From: Rhizobium freirei PRF 81
Lineage (GTDB): Bacteria > Pseudomonadota > Alphaproteobacteria > Rhizobiales > Rhizobiaceae
Length of the DNA stretch: 64,000 nucleotides
Direction: 5' to 3'
Assembly: GCF_000359745.1 (NCBI RefSeq)
Contig: NZ_AQHN01000083.1
Span: 202,155-266,154 of the forward strand
Part shown: one piece after another, positions 44,541-53,627 of the stretch
How positions within the stretch are numbered: the first letter of the stretch is position 1
How the letters are laid out: every line of letters starts with the position of its first letter
Program-made: the position numbers and the translations under genes
The notes under the pieces: model-generated
What the model was told of the DNA's origin: nothing
What the model saw: the letters and a program-made list of their open reading frames with translations, nothing else
The model's database searches: none

Positions 44541-45626
44541 ATGAATCAGGCTTCCTACAATGCGTCTACCCGGACATTCGTCTATGTCTCAGCTGCAACG
44601 GCAGGGATGATCGACACATACGCGATGGATGAGGCGACGGGTGCGCTCACCCGGGTTTCGAGCGTCGAAGCTGGCCCAACCGTCATGCCGATGGCGGTCG
44701 CACCGGACCAGAAGCATCTGTATGCCACGATCCGCTCGCAGCCCTACCGGGTGCTGACCCTGGCAATAGACCCGGCAACCGGCAACCTGGCGCAAAAAGC
44801 CGCCGCTCCTCTGCCCGACAGCATGGCTTACATCTCCGTCGACCCGTCAGGCAGATTGCTTCTTGCGGCGTCCTATGGCGGCAATTGTGTCGCGGTGTCG
44901 CCGATCGGCAAGGACGGCTTGGTTACAGAGGGCGCGCGGCAGTTGGTTTCGACCGGTCGCAACGCCCATTCGATCGTCAGTGATCGGAGCGGCAAATTCG
45001 TCTTTGCGACCAATCTCGGTTCCGATGCCGTGCTGCAGTTTGTTTTAAACCCCGAGACCGGCATGCTGGAAGCGAACGATCCGCCACAGGTTGCGACGGG
45101 GCCGGGCTTCGGCCCGCGCCATATCGTTCCGTCGCCGGACAATCGATATCTCTATGTTCTCACCGAATTAACCGGTCACGTCATTCACTACGCCTTGGAT
45201 TCGGCGCGGGGAACACTGACCGAGGTCCAGAGCGTGGCATCCGTTCCCGATAAGGCGGGGCTCTCTCCTGGCGTTGTGCCGTCGGCCCCGGCCGAAGACG
45301 GCAGGCCGAAGATTTGGGCCGCCGATATCGGCATCACGCCAAACGGCAGGTTTCTTTATACGACCGAACGAACCACGAGCACGATCGCGCTTTTTCGCCT
45401 CAATGGACACGACGGAACGCCGGTCTATGTCGCCAACTATCCGACGGAGCGGCAGCCCCGCGGCATTCGGATCGATCCGTCCGGCCGGTTCCTGATTGCG
45501 TCCGGCGAAAAGTCCGACCGGCTGTCGGTCTATTCCATCGGCGAGGCCGATGGCGAACTCTCGATCGTCGGCAGGTATCCGGTCAGCGCAGGTGCGAACT
45601 GGATCGAAATCGTGACCTTTGCCTGA
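44541..45626 (+). CDS. Lactonase-family seven-bladed beta-propeller protein (YkgB/Pgl-like)
   Basis: 361 residues. The repeating blades are seen in TRTFVYVSAATAGMIDTYAMDEATG, YISVDPSGRLLLAASYGG, GFGPRHIVPSPDNRYLYV and GIRIDPSGRFLIASGEKSDRLSVY. The family includes 6-phosphogluconolactonase and muconate-lactonising relatives. In this operon it may open an aldarate or uronate lactone. ATG 44541 has GGGGGAGG upstream. No signal peptide. Confidence 0.8.
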   Translation: MNQASYNASTRTFVYVSAATAGMIDTYAMDEATGALTRVSSVEAGPTVMPMAVAPDQKHLYATIRSQPYRVLTLAIDPATGNLAQKAAAPLPDSMAYISVDPSGRLLLAASYGGNCVAVSPIGKDGLVTEGARQLVSTGRNAHSIVSDRSGKFVFATNLGSDAVLQFVLNPETGMLEANDPPQVATGPGFGPRHIVPSPDNRYLYVLTELTGHVIHYALDSARGTLTEVQSVASVPDKAGLSPGVVPSAPAEDGRPKIWAADIGITPNGRFLYTTERTTSTIALFRLNGHDGTPVYVANYPTERQPRGIRIDPSGRFLIASGEKSDRLSVYSIGEADGELSIVGRYPVSAGANWIEIVTFA

Positions 45627-45658
45627 GACAATTGCTAGGCATTGCCCGATGAGTGTCA

Positions 45659-47761
45659 TCAGCCATTGTCCGCCTGTTCAGCCATCCTGACGATAAGATC
45701 CTCGACTTCATGAGGGGGAAGGGGTCTGGCAAAGAGAAAGCCTTGAAACATCTCGCATCCGGCGCCGGTGAGGAAATGAACCTGCTCCTCGGTCTCCACT
45801 CCTTCGGCAACGACCTCCAGCTCGAGAGTTCGTCCAAGCGATACGATCGCGGAGGTGATGGCCATGTCGCCCGGTTTGCTGGGAATATCGGCAATAAACG
45901 ATCGGTCGATCTTCAGTCGGGAAAGCGGAAAGCGCCGAAGCGTGCTCAGGCTTGAATATCCCGTGCCGAAATCATCGATCGCCAGGCTGACGCCGAGTTG
46001 CGTCAACTCATGCATACGTTCAATGGCGCCTTCGACGTCACGCATGATCAAGCTCTCCGTCAGTTCGAGTTCGAGCCATCGGGGATCAAGGCCGGCAGAC
46101 TGCAGGGCAGAGGCCACCTGGCTCGTCAAGGAGTTCTCGAGAAACTGTCGGGCCGATACATTCACCGCCATGCGTAGTTCAGGAAGGCCTCGGTCCTGCC
46201 AGGCGCGGGCCTGCTCGCAGGCTTTGCGCAGAACGATATCGCCGATCGGAACGATAAGCCCTGTTTCCTCGGCCAAGGGAATGAATGCCCCTGGGAGCAG
46301 CAAGCCTTCGAGGGGATGTTGCCATCGAACCAGGGCTTCGACACTGATGACTTTGCCGCTGCGGATGTCCTTTTGTGGCTGGTAATGGAGCACGAACTCG
46401 TCTCGTTCCACCGCGCGCCGCAATTCTTCGATACGGATCAGCTTGTTGCGGGCCTCTTCGCCCATGGCTGGGGTAAATAGCTGAATGCTGTTGCGGCCCG
46501 ACTCCTTGGCGCGATAGAGCGCCATGTCGGCATTGGCGAAGAGCTCGGAAGCCGTGTCGCCGTGTTCGGCGGAGCAGGCAACGCCGATGCTGCATGTAAC
46601 CCGAATATCGACGCCGTCGAGCGCCAAAGGTTCTGAGATGGCTTCTCGAACAGCGTGCAACCTGTCGCAGACCGGTTCGATGTTCTCCTCCAGCACGATG
46701 ATGAATTCATCGCCGCCGATCCGCGATACGACGCCGCTTTTTCCGATGCACGTCGATATTCGCTGCGCGACCACTTTCAGCAATTCATCACCGGCGGCAT
46801 GCCCGAGACTGTCGTTGACCAGCTTGAAATTATCCAGATCGACGAAGGCGACCGCCACGCTTTTTTGCTCCTGCGAGGCGCTCGCCAGGAGATCCACGAG
46901 CTTGCGGTCGAGCAGCGTTCGGTTAGGCAGGCCGGTGAGAGCATCGTGCTCGGCGAGAAAGGCGATATGGGCGATATCGTGGTGCCGATCGATGGCAATT
47001 CCCACCGTTTGAGCCACGCCTGCGAGGAATTCCATGAGGCTGGTTTCGTCGCCATCGGCCTTTTCGATCACCAGAGCCCCGTGCCTGCCTCCATCCCGAG
47101 AAAAGATGGGGAATTCAACGGCTTCACCGGTGAAAGTCGCTGCGTGCGCTTCACCGATCAGGAAATGGATGTGCCTTTCACCGAGCAGCCGCTCGAGCAG
47201 CAGCCGGGCATCCTTCAGAAACGACCAGAGCTCGACCCCTCTGGCTACATCCTGGAGGAGCTTGGTCTGCGCGCTCATCAGCTCTTCGGCGCGCTTGCGG
47301 GCGGAGATATCACGCGACGCACCCACCACGCCGATGATATTGCCGCTTCGGTCCCGCAAGGGAACGCGGGACATCATCAGCCATCCTTCGCCTTTCAGGC
47401 GCCTTTCTTCGACACCGAGATCAGGCTCGCCTGTCTCCATGACGCGTTGCTCGACCTCGTCAATTTTCCTGGCGTCGGCCACCGGATGAATTTCCGCGTC
47501 CGTGAGGCCGATCAGCTCCTCGACATGGGTGAAGCCATTGTTGGCGACGATAGCCCGATTGGCAAAGAGGAAACGGCTGTTTCTGTCTTTGGCGTAGATA
47601 AAATCCGGAACGTAGTTGATCATCGCCTCGAGCCATTCATATCGCTCGGTCAGCGACAGATATTGGGCCTGAAGCAATTGGAACTTTTCACGGAGACGCC
47701 CGTCATCACCGTTCGGATCTACGCTTGCCGATTTCGGCGGTTTACCCGGTTGCTGCGTCAT
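45659..47761 (-). CDS. PAS-GGDEF-EAL cyclic-di-GMP protein
   Basis: 700 residues, no membrane segment. A PAS domain at about 40-160 (INYVPDFIYAKDRNSRFLFANRA) is followed by a linker or small sensor region at 165-270, then GGDEF at 349-353 (SRIGGDEFIIVL) and EAL with EALVRW at about 475, ELELTES, DDFGTGYSSL and VAEGVET. Both active sites are intact in sequence, so the net effect on cyclic di-GMP cannot be told. It is monocistronic and separate from the MHYT-type protein at 23975-26053. Confidence 0.92.
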   Translation of the reverse strand: MTQQPGKPPKSASVDPNGDDGRLREKFQLLQAQYLSLTERYEWLEAMINYVPDFIYAKDRNSRFLFANRAIVANNGFTHVEELIGLTDAEIHPVADARKIDEVEQRVMETGEPDLGVEERRLKGEGWLMMSRVPLRDRSGNIIGVVGASRDISARKRAEELMSAQTKLLQDVARGVELWSFLKDARLLLERLLGERHIHFLIGEAHAATFTGEAVEFPIFSRDGGRHGALVIEKADGDETSLMEFLAGVAQTVGIAIDRHHDIAHIAFLAEHDALTGLPNRTLLDRKLVDLLASASQEQKSVAVAFVDLDNFKLVNDSLGHAAGDELLKVVAQRISTCIGKSGVVSRIGGDEFIIVLEENIEPVCDRLHAVREAISEPLALDGVDIRVTCSIGVACSAEHGDTASELFANADMALYRAKESGRNSIQLFTPAMGEEARNKLIRIEELRRAVERDEFVLHYQPQKDIRSGKVISVEALVRWQHPLEGLLLPGAFIPLAEETGLIVPIGDIVLRKACEQARAWQDRGLPELRMAVNVSARQFLENSLTSQVASALQSAGLDPRWLELELTESLIMRDVEGAIERMHELTQLGVSLAIDDFGTGYSSLSTLRRFPLSRLKIDRSFIADIPSKPGDMAITSAIVSLGRTLELEVVAEGVETEEQVHFLTGAGCEMFQGFLFARPLPPHEVEDLIVRMAEQADNG

Positions 47762-48031
47762 CAGTGTTCTCTCACTTGTCCAGCGGACAATAGCGGGAAC
47801 CAGTTATGCAACAGTGAAAAGACGCGCTCCAATTTGGTCATCATAAACAAAGAGTTAAAGCTGCGCTGTGACAATTCGGGGTCCCGTATCGATTTGCGCA
47901 GTGATGCGGCTGCGGCCGTAGCGACCACGGCTGACCACAAGTCCTCCCTTACGCAACTGTGCCTTGCAGCGCAGAGGTAAAACCGGCTAAAGCCCGGTGG
48001 AGCAGAACAGGCATTCAGCAGAGGAAATATC

Positions 48032-48946
48032 ATGAATCTTCGCAAAGCCGGTATGAATGGCAATCTCGTGCTCCTCGGCGTGGCTCTGATGTTTCTGGGC
48101 GATTTCATGTTCGCATTGAACGATGCGATGGCCAAATGGCTGGTCGCAAGCTTCTCCGTCGGACAGATTCTGGTAATACGCTCGCTCGGCTCCCTCATCA
48201 TCCTCACGCCTATGATCGCACGGCAAGGGCGTGACGCACTTTTTCGGATCGAGCAGCCGCCATTGCAGATTCTGCGGGTCGTATTGACGACGGCCGATGT
48301 CGGCTTGTTTTATGCCGCGGTCGCCTATCTACCCCTTGCCGATGTGATGACCTTCTATATGGCCGGCCCCATCTACGTCGCTGCGATCTCGCATTTTTTC
48401 CTCGGAGAGAGGATTGGCTGGCGGCGCTGGCTGGCCGTTTTCGTCGGCTTTGTCGGCGTGATAATCGCGCTCAGGCCCTCGGCGGCAATGCTTTCCTGGC
48501 CGTCGATTTTCGGCCTGGCAGGCAGCCTGGCTTTTTCGATGACGCTGGTCCTTGCCCGACGGCTGCGGCAGACCAACGATGCGACACTCGTGGCGTGGCA
48601 AACCGTCGGTGCTCTCCTCACAGGCTTGGTGCTGAGCATCGGCAACTGGCGTTCGCCATCCGTGCTGGATCTGGTGGCCATGCTGGCGCTTGGCGTCGTC
48701 GCGGGGACCGCCCATATGCTGATCACCCGCTCGCTGAAGCTTGCGCCTGCGTCCTTGCTTGCCCCGCTGCAATATACGCTGCTGATCTGGGCTATCGCGC
48801 TCGGTTTCCTGTTCTTCGGTGATATCCCGGATGCTCAGATCATCGTCGGATCCATCATCATCGTGTTTGCCGGCCTATTCATCTTTCACCGGAAAAACCT
48901 TACCGGCAGCATCCCCAAGGATGCCGTCGCACGAGATGGGCATTGA
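48032..48946 (+). CDS. DMT-superfamily (EamA) transporter
   Basis: 304 residues with about ten hydrophobic helices in two EamA repeats. The N-terminal half begins LVLLGVALMFLGDFMFALNDAMAKWLV and the second repeat has GTAHMLITRSLKLAPASLLAPLQYT. Members export or import amino acids, nucleosides, SAM or other small molecules at the inner membrane. GCAGAGGAAATATC precedes ATG 48032. No neighbour gives a hint to the substrate. Confidence 0.85.
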   Translation: MNLRKAGMNGNLVLLGVALMFLGDFMFALNDAMAKWLVASFSVGQILVIRSLGSLIILTPMIARQGRDALFRIEQPPLQILRVVLTTADVGLFYAAVAYLPLADVMTFYMAGPIYVAAISHFFLGERIGWRRWLAVFVGFVGVIIALRPSAAMLSWPSIFGLAGSLAFSMTLVLARRLRQTNDATLVAWQTVGALLTGLVLSIGNWRSPSVLDLVAMLALGVVAGTAHMLITRSLKLAPASLLAPLQYTLLIWAIALGFLFFGDIPDAQIIVGSIIIVFAGLFIFHRKNLTGSIPKDAVARDGH

Positions 48947-49052
48947 AGTGGCAGTGCCGCCCAAGGCCTTGGGTCCAACGCCTGCGCGTCCAGCACGCTG
49001 CGGCTCTTTCCCGCGGCCGATGAACGACGAAATAGCAGTACGCTTTCGGTCA

Positions 49053-50615
49053 CTATTCAGTGGTCGGATAGTACCACGCATAACCAAAATGATAGCGGTC
49101 CGAATCTCTTCCGTAATAGTAGGGAAGGGCAGTATCCTGTTGGGTCGGCAATGGAATTGCCTTTCCGAACTTCGTTTCAAACCATTGTTTCAGCTCATCA
49201 GGCATGGACGATTGATGTCCATTGCGCTCGTTCCAGACGAGCAGGATGGGGCCTTGCCCTATAGCCTGCCGATTTAGGTCCGATGCCGAATATTCCGTGG
49301 AGATCACGGGCGTATTTGGCATGTGGATACGGATATTGCCGGCCTTGTGCCATGTTGTCGTCACGACGGCCAAGGGCTGCTTTCCTTCTGCCGCAACGAC
49401 CTTGTTCACAAAGGTCGCATAGGGCGTGTTCAAATGCCCATAGGAATGGAAGAACCGCGCAAGGAGGATGTCTCCGGCAATAATGATGGGCAGAGCCACC
49501 ATCATGACGAGGGGCACATAGAGAAACTTCTTCAGGTCGGCTTGGCTTAAGCTCCCCGCGGCGTCGAGCTTCAGACAGAAATAGAGCGGCAGCAGAAACA
49601 GGAATGGGAGAAGCCAGCGGTCGCGAAACTCGGTGAGCGTCACAATGAATATCAGCGCCACCAGGATGATCGCGGTGCTTGCGAGTATTCTTCCGATGAA
49701 ATCGCTCCATTCGCTTCTGACGCGCAGGGCTTGCAGAAAAGATCTGCGAAAGACCAGAAAGAAGATCACGGCTGGCGGGATGACGATCTCCACCGTCGTT
49801 TTGACCAAATCGGCAATTCCGTGGGCAATATCGGATAGTTTCCCGCCAGCCCCTTGTTCCGACATGGTGTTGACCGTGGTGGTCAGGACCAGATCCATAT
49901 TGGAGACCATCCACATCGCGTGCGGCAGCACGACCAGGATGGAAATCGCCAGCGTCACCAGGATGCGGATATTGAGAACGCGCTTGCGCCCCTCGGAATG
50001 ACAGAGTGCCGCGACAAAGACGCTCATTACCACGAGAGCGAAGTTGTACTTCGTCAGCATTCCAAGCCCGGCCCACAGACCGATCATCGCGTAGGAAATG
50101 AGGCTAGGCCGGCGAATGGTTGTCACTACGAAATAGATCAGCATGACCACCGCAAGCAGCGTCAGCACTGTGTGGGTGAGGTCCCTTTGCGCTTGCCAGA
50201 AGATCTGCGGCATCGTGAAAAGAGAGAGCGTTCCGACCGCTGCCAGCTTTTCATCAGTTAAAAGGAGGCGCAGCAATTTATGGTAGCTGGCATAGACGAG
50301 AAAGAGTAGGACGTTCTTCAAGATGACGAAGGATGCGACGCTCATCCCGAAAATATGGAAGATGCCGTATTGAAGCCAGTTGTAGAGAGGCGGCTGGGCG
50401 TCATATCCCCAGGCAAGCCATTGTCCGACAACAAATTGCTGGGCTTCATCGATCCGCAGCGAATCGGAAATCAAGATGCGAATGGCGGCCTGGATTGCGA
50501 AGTATGCTGCCAGAGCCCATGGCACCCATCCAAAATCGGCGGATACCGGACGGCTGGCGATGGATGCGTCCTCTTCAAATGTGTTGGAAAAGTTGACGTT
50601 TTCCAGAGGCTTCAT
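49053..50615 (-). CDS. GT39/ArnT-like membrane glycosyltransferase
   Basis: 520 residues with about twelve hydrophobic segments and a C-terminal soluble part from about residue 400. The first loop has RIDEAQQFVVGQWLAWGYDAQPPLYNWL, which resembles the Asp-Glu catalytic loop and QPPL motif of the PMT/ArnT family. Such enzymes transfer a sugar from polyprenyl phosphate in the periplasm to lipid A, polysaccharide or protein. The acceptor is unknown. It stands alone; 316 bp without a gene lies upstream of its start. Confidence 0.8.
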   Translation of the reverse strand: MKPLENVNFSNTFEEDASIASRPVSADFGWVPWALAAYFAIQAAIRILISDSLRIDEAQQFVVGQWLAWGYDAQPPLYNWLQYGIFHIFGMSVASFVILKNVLLFLVYASYHKLLRLLLTDEKLAAVGTLSLFTMPQIFWQAQRDLTHTVLTLLAVVMLIYFVVTTIRRPSLISYAMIGLWAGLGMLTKYNFALVVMSVFVAALCHSEGRKRVLNIRILVTLAISILVVLPHAMWMVSNMDLVLTTTVNTMSEQGAGGKLSDIAHGIADLVKTTVEIVIPPAVIFFLVFRRSFLQALRVRSEWSDFIGRILASTAIILVALIFIVTLTEFRDRWLLPFLFLLPLYFCLKLDAAGSLSQADLKKFLYVPLVMMVALPIIIAGDILLARFFHSYGHLNTPYATFVNKVVAAEGKQPLAVVTTTWHKAGNIRIHMPNTPVISTEYSASDLNRQAIGQGPILLVWNERNGHQSSMPDELKQWFETKFGKAIPLPTQQDTALPYYYGRDSDRYHFGYAWYYPTTE

Positions 50616-50931
50616 CCCGATTTCCCCGTCCTATCAATATTGCCAGCCGCGCGATGTCATAGATGCCGCTACTGCGCAACGTTTTCCGTGTCACAGTCTG
50701 ACCAAGACTTCGCCCAGATGGCGGATAACTATGTTCTAGACGACCGCACCTCTCTTGTGTGTGACCTTGTGTTTCGGCTTGATATGAACCGTGATGATTG
50801 CCTTCTGAGCGATGCCCTGCAGGTCTGTAGAAGCATCTCGCAGTTGTGGCGGATCGTTCGGCGGCAGTTGGAAAAATCGAAGATGGCAACGGTTGGCCGT
50901 CCTCATTCTTCGCATCGATGATGTCGGCGAT
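50616..50931. other. Intergenic region, nothing recognised
   Basis: About 316 bp between the GT39-type gene start and the end of the phosphatase gene. It should hold the GT39 promoter. I see no hairpin, repeat or coding sequence that I would support. Confidence 0.4.
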
Positions 50932-51729
50932 TTAATTATTGTCGCAGGGAGAGCTCACTGGTGGATGGCTTTCGAAACTTTGAGCTGTGCCGACGAGCGC
51001 CCCAAGAAACCGTTCCCTGAGGCGTCCAATAACCTCACGCGGAAGGCCGGCCGAGGCGAGATAATCCGCAGCGGAACGATATTCACTTTCGATGAAGGCG
51101 ATCGTCGCCGCCATGGTCCCGGGATCGCAGGCAAGCAACGGGCGGAATTTCTCGATGTCGGCGCCCCGCGCGAGGGCGCTTGCAACTATGTCGTCGATCA
51201 ACGGCTCGATCAGGCGGCCGGTGAGCGAATAGTCTTCGAGAATGTTTGGCGTGTCGACGCCGGCATTTGCGAGCAGCAGGGCGGCGATGATGCCGGTGCG
51301 ATCCTTGCCTGCCGTGCAGTGGAAAAGCACGACATCGTCTCCGGCCTCGGCAATCAGCGTCAGTACGGCGCAGATGGCTTCCTGACGCTCCTGCAGCGCC
51401 TGGATGTAGAGATCGAGCAGCGCGTCCGTGTCGGGTCTGTAGGTGGGTGCCAGCGTATCGAACAGCGAGATATTGTGATAGCGCACTGCCTCGTTGAGGC
51501 TGAATGGATTGGGCTGATGCGCCAGCTCCGTCGCGTTGCGCAAGTCGATCACGACCTTCACGCCTTCTCCGATCAGGGCTGCCATTCCTTCCTCATCCAG
51601 ACGATGCAACCCGTCGGAGCGAAGGGTGCGCCGCCAGAGCGTGATCGTCGTGCCGGCGGAGTAGCCCCCGAGATCGCGAAGGTTGTAGGTGCCCTTGATG
51701 GGCAGGTGACGCATAGCATGGGGGTCCAT
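50932..51729 (-). CDS. Tyrosine-protein-phosphatase-like (DSP/Y_phosphatase3) enzyme
   Basis: 265 residues. The catalytic P-loop is FHCTAGKDRTG with Cys138, preceded by the N-terminal TYNLRDLGGY motif and DLRNATEL typical of bacterial tyrosine/lipid phosphatases. It is probably cytoplasmic. Its ATG overlaps the stop of the permease (TGATG at 51727-51731), so it belongs to the ABC operon. Together with the metallophosphoesterase at the other end of the operon it suggests a phosphorylated substrate. Confidence 0.85.
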   Translation of the reverse strand: MDPHAMRHLPIKGTYNLRDLGGYSAGTTITLWRRTLRSDGLHRLDEEGMAALIGEGVKVVIDLRNATELAHQPNPFSLNEAVRYHNISLFDTLAPTYRPDTDALLDLYIQALQERQEAICAVLTLIAEAGDDVVLFHCTAGKDRTGIIAALLLANAGVDTPNILEDYSLTGRLIEPLIDDIVASALARGADIEKFRPLLACDPGTMAATIAFIESEYRSAADYLASAGLPREVIGRLRERFLGALVGTAQSFESHPPVSSPCDNN

Positions 51730-52589
51730 CAGCGTATTCCCGATTTCATGAAGGAAGAAACGACCTGCCGCTGCAGCACGATATAGAGGACGAAAACCGG
51801 CAGGCTGGCCATAGTGGAAGCGGCCATGAGCGGTCCCCATTGTGTACCTTCCGAGCTCATGAACATCTGAATGCCGATCTGGATCACGCTGTTTTCCGGT
51901 GTGCGGGAGAGAAGAAGCGGCCAGAAATATTCATTCCATGTCGAAATGAAGATCAGGATGGCGAGCGAGGCGATCGTGCCGCGCAGGTTGGGTGCGATCA
52001 CTTCCCAAAGAGTGCGCCAGCTTCCGGCTCCATCCATCCGTGCGGCCTCCAGCACCTCGTTGGGAAAGCTGCGCATCGCCTGCAGGAGAAGAAGCACGGC
52101 GAGCGCCGAAGCGAAATGCGGAAGGATCAAGGCGGTCACGCTGTCGAGCAGACCAAGATTGGCGACAATCAGGTAGTTCGGGATCATCACCACTTGCAGC
52201 GGCACAAGCCAGGTCAGCGCGATCAAGATATGAACGATCCTGTCGCCACGGAAGCGCCAGCGTGCGAAAGCATAGGCTGCCAGCAACCCGGTGAGGAGCT
52301 GGATAACGGTGACGACCGCCGACACGATCAATGTGTTTATCAGCATCCGCCCGATCGGGATCGCGCCGAGCGCATAGGCGTAGTTGTCCAGTGAAGCCGC
52401 GGTCGGCCAAAGGCTTTGTTCGAAGACGCGATTGGCCGGCCGCAGCGATGTGATGATCATCCAATAGACGGGGAACAGGCAAAAGAACGACAGGACGATC
52501 ATGATCGCGTGGCCGGCGGTCTTCTCGATCCCAAGGGCAAGGCTGCGGCGCTTGCGCATGTTCGGCCGGGTGAGGGCATCAGTTGTCAT
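51729..52589 (-). CDS. ABC transporter permease, MalG/UgpE type
   Basis: 286 residues, six helices. The cytoplasmic coupling motif EVLEAARMDGAGSWRTLWEVIAPNLRG is the EAA loop. The start overlaps the previous permease's end by 11 bp and its stop overlaps the phosphatase start. It pairs with the MalF-type permease to form the channel. Confidence 0.9.
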   Translation of the reverse strand: MTTDALTRPNMRKRRSLALGIEKTAGHAIMIVLSFFCLFPVYWMIITSLRPANRVFEQSLWPTAASLDNYAYALGAIPIGRMLINTLIVSAVVTVIQLLTGLLAAYAFARWRFRGDRIVHILIALTWLVPLQVVMIPNYLIVANLGLLDSVTALILPHFASALAVLLLLQAMRSFPNEVLEAARMDGAGSWRTLWEVIAPNLRGTIASLAILIFISTWNEYFWPLLLSRTPENSVIQIGIQMFMSSEGTQWGPLMAASTMASLPVFVLYIVLQRQVVSSFMKSGIR

Positions 52590-53520
52590 AGAAGGAAAAC
52601 CTGTCGATCAGTCGGAACAGTAGATATGCCAGGACGCTGAAGCCGATGAAGAGGACGACGGCGGCCGCCGAACTCCAGCCGACCGAAAGGCTGGAGAAGC
52701 CAAAATCCCAGAGAAGATAATAGATGTTGGTCGTCGCCCCGAGCGGCCCGCCGCCGGTGAGCACATTGATATAGGAAAAGCTCCACTGCGCACCGAGGAG
52801 GATGGTCATCATCACTAGAAACAGGACGGTCGAACTGAGGAGCGGCAACCGGATGTCACGGATAATGTCCCATCGGCTGGCGCCATCGACGCGAGCTGCC
52901 TCGATCAGGGAGGGATTGATGTTCGCGTTTGCCGCCGAAAGGATCAGCGTCGAAAAACCGATGAGCTTCCAGCCGGTTAGCACGATGATCGTCCAGATGG
53001 CGATCTTCGGGTCCTGAAGGAAACGTGGTGCGAAAATTCCCATTGCCCTAATGGTCATGGACACCATGCCGTGACCAGGGTCGAGCAGCCAGCGCCACAG
53101 CACCGCGGCGACGACAGGGGCAACGATCATCGGCACGAAGATCATCGCCCGGTAGATGGTGCGCGAGCGCGCCGGCAGATCGGCCGTGAAGATGGCGATC
53201 GCCAGCGGCAGCAGGACGGCGATGGGAAGCAGGCCGGCGACATAGATTCCGGTATTGCGCAAGGCCTGCCAGAACTTCGGCAGCGAGAAGATATTGATAT
53301 AGTTGGTCCAGCCGACAAAGGTCGCCGGCGAAGTCGCCAGCATGTTCCATTCGTAGAAGCTCAGCCGGAAGGCGTCGATCAGCGGCCAGTAGATCCAGAG
53401 GACAAAGGTCGCGATCGCGGGCGACAGATAGAGCCATGGCAGATAGCCGCGTCGGCGGGTCTGCCGATGGGACTTGATCGTGGCGGCCGACGATGGGGTG
53501 GAGGCGGTTATGGTGGTCAT
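52579..53520 (-). CDS. ABC transporter permease, MalF/UgpA type
   Basis: 313 residues. About six helices, with the EAA loop LIEAARVDGASRWDIIRDIRLPLL. A polar N-terminal tail of about 30 residues precedes the first helix. It follows the binding-protein gene by 107 bp, which hold a strong stem-loop. No ATPase gene accompanies the pair. Confidence 0.9.
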   Translation of the reverse strand: MTTITASTPSSAATIKSHRQTRRRGYLPWLYLSPAIATFVLWIYWPLIDAFRLSFYEWNMLATSPATFVGWTNYINIFSLPKFWQALRNTGIYVAGLLPIAVLLPLAIAIFTADLPARSRTIYRAMIFVPMIVAPVVAAVLWRWLLDPGHGMVSMTIRAMGIFAPRFLQDPKIAIWTIIVLTGWKLIGFSTLILSAANANINPSLIEAARVDGASRWDIIRDIRLPLLSSTVLFLVMMTILLGAQWSFSYINVLTGGGPLGATTNIYYLLWDFGFSSLSVGWSSAAAVVLFIGFSVLAYLLFRLIDRFSFYDN

Positions 53521-53589
53521 GGCGTGGTTGTCTGCCCCATCGCTGCTGGTCTCCCGTCGCGGGTCGAAGATATCGCATGGGCTGGCTTA

Positions 53590-53617
53590 GCCCCTCCCGC
53601 CGACGGGCGGGAGGGGC
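53590..53617 (-). other. 12-bp perfect stem-loop after the binding-protein gene
   Basis: GCCCCTCCCGCC (53590-53601) pairs fully with GGCGGGAGGGGC (53606-53617); the loop is 4 bases. It starts 10 bases past the binding-protein stop and precedes the permease gene. This is the most stable hairpin in the window and could set the ratio of binding protein to permease. Confidence 0.75.
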
Positions 53618-53627
53618 CGTCATCGGC

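Noticed and set aside
46655..47980. Plus-strand open frame of about 441 codons opposite the PAS-GGDEF-EAL gene
   Set aside because: Antisense shadow; no start signal and no recognisable domain.
50355..50921. Plus-strand frame across the GT39 gene start and the gap after it
   Set aside because: No ribosome site, atypical Cys-rich composition, and it overlaps the N-terminus of the membrane glycosyltransferase.
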